DNA of 64,000 nt from NCBI RefSeq assembly GCF_052180215.1, contig NZ_CP197471.1:2762001-2826000 (forward strand), given 5' to 3'. Under the pieces are notes generated by a model. That model saw nothing but the letters and a program-made list of their open reading frames with translations, had not been told where the DNA came from and made no database searches. Origin of the DNA: Pseudoneobacillus sp052180215. Lineage in GTDB: Bacteria; Bacillota; Bacilli; Bacillales; Cytobacillaceae. Position numbers and translations under genes: made by a program. Shown here piece after piece: positions 60,302-64,000 of the stretch (position 1 is the first letter of the stretch; every line of letters starts with the position of its first letter).

Positions 60302-61576
60302 TTATTTTGACGAATCCTCAAGGATCTTGCGCTTCCCCAGGAAATGATGTTTTCTCATAATCCGATCTTTTCTTTTCATAATTTCTGATATTTCTATTTT
60401 AGGGTGTTTATGCTCGGTTTGAGAAAGCTTTAAAGCCCTGTCACAAATATAGGCTGCTTCTTCATAATCCTTAAATTGATGCTCCAAAATTTTCGCCGCT
60501 TCTACACAAGCCTCGATTTGGATTACAGGTGTACCTGACTGTAAGACTTTTTGAAAACAGTCTAAACTTTTAAGATACTCCTTTTGCTTTTTATATAAGT
60601 ATCCCAACTGCAGCTGTGAATGAATAAAAACGGGATCCCCTACATCATCTATCTCTTTGTATAGGCCTTTTGCTGAGGTCATTTCACCTAGGGATGAAAA
60701 CCATTTGCCTACTTCAAATTTTTCTTGGCTAGTTTGATTCTCATCAATCCCCATAATTTGATAGGAAAGATGAGTATATAAAGAAATTAAAGAAAGAATA
60801 TCTATTTCATTATGCTTTAAAATTTTTATCATACCCTCTGGGTCTTTTCTTTCGACATAATCAAAATAGATAATGGGGGCCAAATATCCTGGCGTATCAT
60901 CCATACGTTTGACTCCCAGAACTTCATTCTCGACAATGGAAAGCTTCATTCTCTCCAATCTATGTTTCCACATCCGTTTAGCTGCATGAAACAAGTCAAA
61001 ATGTCCAAATTCAGGTAATTTCGGAACATGTTCTCTAATTAAGGTATGTTGTGTTTTTACTTGTGGCCAATCAAAAGACTTACCATTATAGGTAACAAGA
61101 GTTTCATAATCAACCTGACTTAAAAAACTATAGTATAGCGGAATTTCCGCACCTGGATGAGGCAATATATGTTGAGTCAAAACTACTTCATTCTGTTTGA
61201 TAGAGGCATGTCCTAAAATAAAAATTGAATTTCCCACTCCCCCACCAAGACCAGTTGTTTCTGTATCAAAGAAAAACAATTGATCAGCTCGATACCCTTT
61301 AGTCGACAGTGGATGTTTTAAGTTACTGTCATTCCAATAGTCAACAGCAGTAATGAAATCTCCAAGGTGGTAATGTCCATGTTTATAGGATAAGGGAAAT
61401 CTTTTTTCTCTAATTAAACAATATTCATTTTCATGATAATAAGGAGTAACTCCTACTTCCGACCATTTATCAAGAAATGGAATTTCGGTTAGAGTATGAA
61501 CATTTTTTATATTCTCTTTCACTAAATCTGTTTTCATATGTGATTTAAATCGATTTAACTTATTTTTAAGTGACAT
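60302..61576 (-). CDS. mrfB: DnaQ-like exonuclease MrfB (YprB)
   Basis: 424 residues from the ATG at 61576. The DEDDh-type RNase H fold begins at about 105: LFFFDTETTGLGGGVGNSIF (Asp, Glu), YNGKSFDWPQVKTQH and KHNEIDILSLISLYTHL (the last Asp with preceding His/Asn). The C-terminal 130 residues are TPR-like helices (KGLYKEIDDVGDPVFIHSQL). MrfB works with MrfA in mitomycin C repair independent of UvrABC in B. subtilis. It overlaps the mrfA end by 11 bases. Confidence 0.9.
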   Translation of the reverse strand: MSLKNKLNRFKSHMKTDLVKENIKNVHTLTEIPFLDKWSEVGVTPYYHENEYCLIREKRFPLSYKHGHYHLGDFITAVDYWNDSNLKHPLSTKGYRADQLFFFDTETTGLGGGVGNSIFILGHASIKQNEVVLTQHILPHPGAEIPLYYSFLSQVDYETLVTYNGKSFDWPQVKTQHTLIREHVPKLPEFGHFDLFHAAKRMWKHRLERMKLSIVENEVLGVKRMDDTPGYLAPIIYFDYVERKDPEGMIKILKHNEIDILSLISLYTHLSYQIMGIDENQTSQEKFEVGKWFSSLGEMTSAKGLYKEIDDVGDPVFIHSQLQLGYLYKKQKEYLKSLDCFQKVLQSGTPVIQIEACVEAAKILEHQFKDYEEAAYICDRALKLSQTEHKHPKIEISEIMKRKDRIMRKHHFLGKRKILEDSSK

Positions 61577-63854
61577 GTGGAGTCTCAACCTTTGAAAATA
61601 GTAAAAGTAATTTTAATACATCCTTTTTTGCATGTTCATTTAATGTATCCGTTCCAATACAAGAAGGACAACCATCATCACATTTGCAATTTGTGATCAT
61701 GTTACGCGCATCTGTTAAGATTGTTTCCATACCAGTAAAAATGCGCTCACTTAAACCAACTCCACCAGGATAACGATCATAGAAGAACACCGTTGGTTTT
61801 TCATTATGTGATGCTTTGAGCTGAGGCACCACATGAACATCCTGTGGATCACACATGACATAAAGCGGAGCAATATGTTTTAAAGCATGTGCCATTCCAA
61901 TTAAACCTTGTTCGAGTCTTTCTTGGCCAAACTGATCTATTCCTTGATTAAGGGAAATCCACGCTGAACTAGTATGAAGCTCTTCTTCTGGTAAATGAAT
62001 GGGACCTGACCCAATATTTTCGTGTGTTTCAAATTTTATTTTTTTGAAAATAGTTGCCATAGCATTGATGGTTACGTCCCCATATGCTATTTCCACATCA
62101 GACAACTGTCTTTCCTTATCGACCTCTAACACCTTTAATTGAACGGCAAGATTAGCATCCGTATAGTAATCAACATCTACCTCTCTTACAAATGCCTTCT
62201 TTTCTTCCCAGTCTAATTTTTCAACTTGGAATTGCGTTCCTTGATGTAAATAGATGGCTTCATCATGAAGGAGTGTCATGGCCGAAAATCGATCCATTTC
62301 CCCAATTACCCTAACAGCTGACACATTTGTTTGATCAATAATAATTACATTTTCCTGGGACGCAGATCGAAGGCTAATGTTGTGAGCAGGAAACGATTCA
62401 TTCATCCAAAACCATTTATCACCATTTTGAAATAACACACGCTCCTCAGCCAAATATTCTAAAATTTCTTCTGTATTCAACCGGCCAAACTGCTCCTCAC
62501 GATGAAAAGGCAGTTCAAAAGCAGCGCATTTCATATGATCAACAAGAATAATGAGATTATCTGGGTTAATTCTGGCTGTTTCGGGACTTCTTTTGAAAAA
62601 GTAATCAGGATTTTGAATGATATATTGATCTAGTGGATTGGAACTTGCCACCATGATAACAAGAGACTCACCGTGTCTTCTACCCGCACGTCCAGCTTGC
62701 TGCCATACACTTGCAATATTGCCTGGATATCCCGTCATGATACATGCCTGCAGTTGTCCAATATCAACTCCCAATTCAAGAGCATTTGTACTCACAACTC
62801 CATATATTTCACCGTTTCTAAGTCCCTTTTCTATCTCACGGCGTTCTGTTGGGAGATATCCTCCACGATATCCTCTAATTGATTTTGAGCCTAATTGATT
62901 TTTAACTAATTCTTGGAGATAGGATAATAGAATTTCCACTCTCACTCTACTTCTTGCGAAAATAATCGTTTGTATTTTATTTTTTAATAAATTGGCAGCT
63001 AGTTTACGAGCTTCAAGAGTAGCACTTCTTCGTATATTTAACGGTTTATTTACAATAGGAGGATTATAAAATAAAAAATGTTTTAAACCAGAAGGTGCAC
63101 CGTTATTATCGACTATTTCCATTTTCGTTTCTGTAAGTGTCTCTGCTAACTCAAGTGGATTGGCAATCGTTGCAGATGTACATATAAAAACCGGATCACT
63201 TCCATAGTAATGACAAATTCTTTTTAATCGTCTAATAACGTTAGCTACATGACTGCCAAAAACTCCTCGATAAATATGTAGCTCGTCAATGACAACGTAT
63301 TTTAGATTTTCAAATAAGGACACCCATTTGGTATGATGAGGTAATATGGCTGAGTGAAGCATATCAGGATTGGTAATGACCACATGGCCAGCTTTCCTTA
63401 CTTTTTGGCGAATATTAGAAGGTGTATCCCCATCATATGTATAACTGTTTAAATTCATATCAGATGACTGGATGATCTCATTTATTTCACTCTTTTGGTC
63501 CTGGGCAAGTGCCTTTGTAGGAAAAATATAAAGAGCCCTAGACTCTGGATTATTTAAAATAGTCTGTAGTACAGGCAAGTTATAGCATAAAGTTTTTCCC
63601 GAAGCAGTAGGTGTAACAGCTACAATTGACTTCTTTTCCTGAACATAATCAAAAGCTGTACGTTGATGTGTATACAATTGCTCAATTCCTTTTTTCTTTA
63701 ACGCCTCCACAAGCTTGGGATGCAGTTCTTTTGGCAGGTTCTCAGTAACTGCAGGTTTAGCCTCTATCGTTTGCCAATGCACAATATTTTCGCTTATTTG
63801 TTCCTCTTTCCGAATAAATTCTATTATTTCTTGTAGTGATTTACGAACGTTCAT
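61566..63854 (-). CDS. mrfA: DEAD/DEAH-box helicase MrfA (YprA)
   Basis: 762 residues from the ATG at 63854 (GAGGTGAAAG upstream; a GTG at 63863 is the alternative). Motif I TPTASGKTLCYN, II VIDELHIY (DELH variant), III TSATIANP, IV-VI STNALELGVDIGQLQACI and QQAGRAGRRHG. The C-terminal MrfA domain has the Cys set CKCDDGCPSCIG that binds zinc. 3'-5' helicase that acts with exonuclease MrfB on mitomycin adducts. A LexA-like box lies 29 bases upstream of its start. Confidence 0.93.
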   Translation of the reverse strand: MNVRKSLQEIIEFIRKEEQISENIVHWQTIEAKPAVTENLPKELHPKLVEALKKKGIEQLYTHQRTAFDYVQEKKSIVAVTPTASGKTLCYNLPVLQTILNNPESRALYIFPTKALAQDQKSEINEIIQSSDMNLNSYTYDGDTPSNIRQKVRKAGHVVITNPDMLHSAILPHHTKWVSLFENLKYVVIDELHIYRGVFGSHVANVIRRLKRICHYYGSDPVFICTSATIANPLELAETLTETKMEIVDNNGAPSGLKHFLFYNPPIVNKPLNIRRSATLEARKLAANLLKNKIQTIIFARSRVRVEILLSYLQELVKNQLGSKSIRGYRGGYLPTERREIEKGLRNGEIYGVVSTNALELGVDIGQLQACIMTGYPGNIASVWQQAGRAGRRHGESLVIMVASSNPLDQYIIQNPDYFFKRSPETARINPDNLIILVDHMKCAAFELPFHREEQFGRLNTEEILEYLAEERVLFQNGDKWFWMNESFPAHNISLRSASQENVIIIDQTNVSAVRVIGEMDRFSAMTLLHDEAIYLHQGTQFQVEKLDWEEKKAFVREVDVDYYTDANLAVQLKVLEVDKERQLSDVEIAYGDVTINAMATIFKKIKFETHENIGSGPIHLPEEELHTSSAWISLNQGIDQFGQERLEQGLIGMAHALKHIAPLYVMCDPQDVHVVPQLKASHNEKPTVFFYDRYPGGVGLSERIFTGMETILTDARNMITNCKCDDGCPSCIGTDTLNEHAKKDVLKLLLLFSKVETPHVT

Positions 63855-63882
63855 TACTTTCACCTCATTATCTCTATTTTAG

Positions 63883-63896
63883 CGAATGAACGTTCG
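63883..63896. promoter_or_regulatory. LexA (SOS box)-like site upstream of mrfA
   Basis: CGAATGAACGTTCG matches the B. subtilis LexA operator CGAACATATGTTCG (form CGAAC-N4-GTTCG) at nine of ten half-site bases, with one substitution in the left half. A second partial CGAACGTTC is at 63844-63852 inside the start region of the gene. Confidence 0.5.
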
Positions 63897-63914
63897 TTTC
63901 AAAAGAGAAAACCG

Positions 63915-64000
63915 CTAATTTTTTTGTCTTTCTAGAAATTCCCACAAAACCTTATAAAGTTCCTCAGGTTGCTCATACATACTCATATGTCCGGCATGTG
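63915..64000 (-). CDS. Alpha/beta-hydrolase C-terminal end, cut by window edge
   Basis: The last 27 residues are visible: HAGHMSMYEQPEELYKVLWE and FLERQKN, then TAG at 63917-63915. The GH-M(S)-x-x-E-x-PEE context is the catalytic His region of an alpha/beta hydrolase (the family signature GHxxxxExPxxF). It lies on the same strand, 60 bp before mrfA, with the LexA-like box between. The rest lies outside the window. Confidence 0.7.
   Translation of the reverse strand, partial: HAGHMSMYEQPEELYKVLWEFLERQKN

Overview
The window is chromosomal DNA from a low-GC, endospore-forming Bacillaceae (Bacillus sensu lato). The evidence is gene content and order that largely follow the Bacillus subtilis yp* region: thyA-dfrA, ypjP, ypgR/brxA, ypgQ, ypeP/ypdQ, ypcP, dynA-bpsB-bpsA, ypwA, ypvA, ypsC-rnpB-gpsB-ypsA-cotD and mrfB-mrfA. 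It also has spore genes (sspL, cotD), strong GGAGG ribosome binding sites and frequent TTG/GTG starts. It looks like ordinary core chromosome with local insertions. I see no prophage, intact insertion sequence, CRISPR array or tRNA.

Layout. 1-3.2 kb (minus strand) is the end of an exopolysaccharide/glycan cluster: an acetyltransferase, a priming sugar transferase, an aminotransferase and galU. Together the first three match the enzymes that make and attach an acetamido-amino sugar. 3.2-3.9 kb has no gene but holds a perfect 17-bp inverted repeat and a GC-richer, hairpin-rich island. 3.9-7.3 kb carries tatC-tatA, a lysophospholipid acyltransferase and dfrA-thyA. 7.5-11.6 kb is more accessory: an acidic low-complexity protein facing an ABC exporter, a lethal-factor-like metalloprotease and ypjP. 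11.7-24.8 kb is housekeeping: methyltransferases, brxA, ypgR, an ABC-F ATPase, an HD phosphohydrolase, DegV, a divergent Gre-like factor, fhs, metA, AIM24 and mntR, interrupted by an 8 x 52 bp tandem hairpin array after metA. 24.8-36.4 kb has topB, a split Feo iron transporter, a cold-shock gene, two divergent RNase H-fold genes, two transporters or membrane enzymes, sspL, a flap-type exonuclease and a sulfurtransferase. 36.5-43.7 kb has the double dynamin dynA, the alkylpyrone pair bpsA-bpsB, a CheX-like protein and a short-chain dehydrogenase.

44-54.5 kb is the most distinctive part, a respiratory and nitric-oxide block. It has a ba3-type cytochrome oxidase (three genes) with an Fnr-like box in its promoter region. 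A quinol-type nitric oxide reductase lies divergent from a four-gene operon (two DUF2249 proteins, a 12-TM heme-copper-oxidase-like protein and a SufT/MIP18-like protein). Two Fnr-like boxes exactly 21 bp apart lie in the shared promoter region, and a third DUF2249 gene lies downstream of the reductase. I consider this the best candidate for an under-described functional system: a low-oxygen NO detoxification or NOR maturation module.

54.5-64 kb returns to conserved genes: ypvA helicase, ypsC, RNase P RNA, gpsB, ypsA, a CotD with a long Gly-Met-Pro tail, and the mitomycin repair pair mrfB-mrfA, preceded by a LexA-like box. Several genes of 28-50 codons were found by reading the gaps: ba3 subunit IIa, two zinc-ribbon proteins, two single-TM peptides and sspL.
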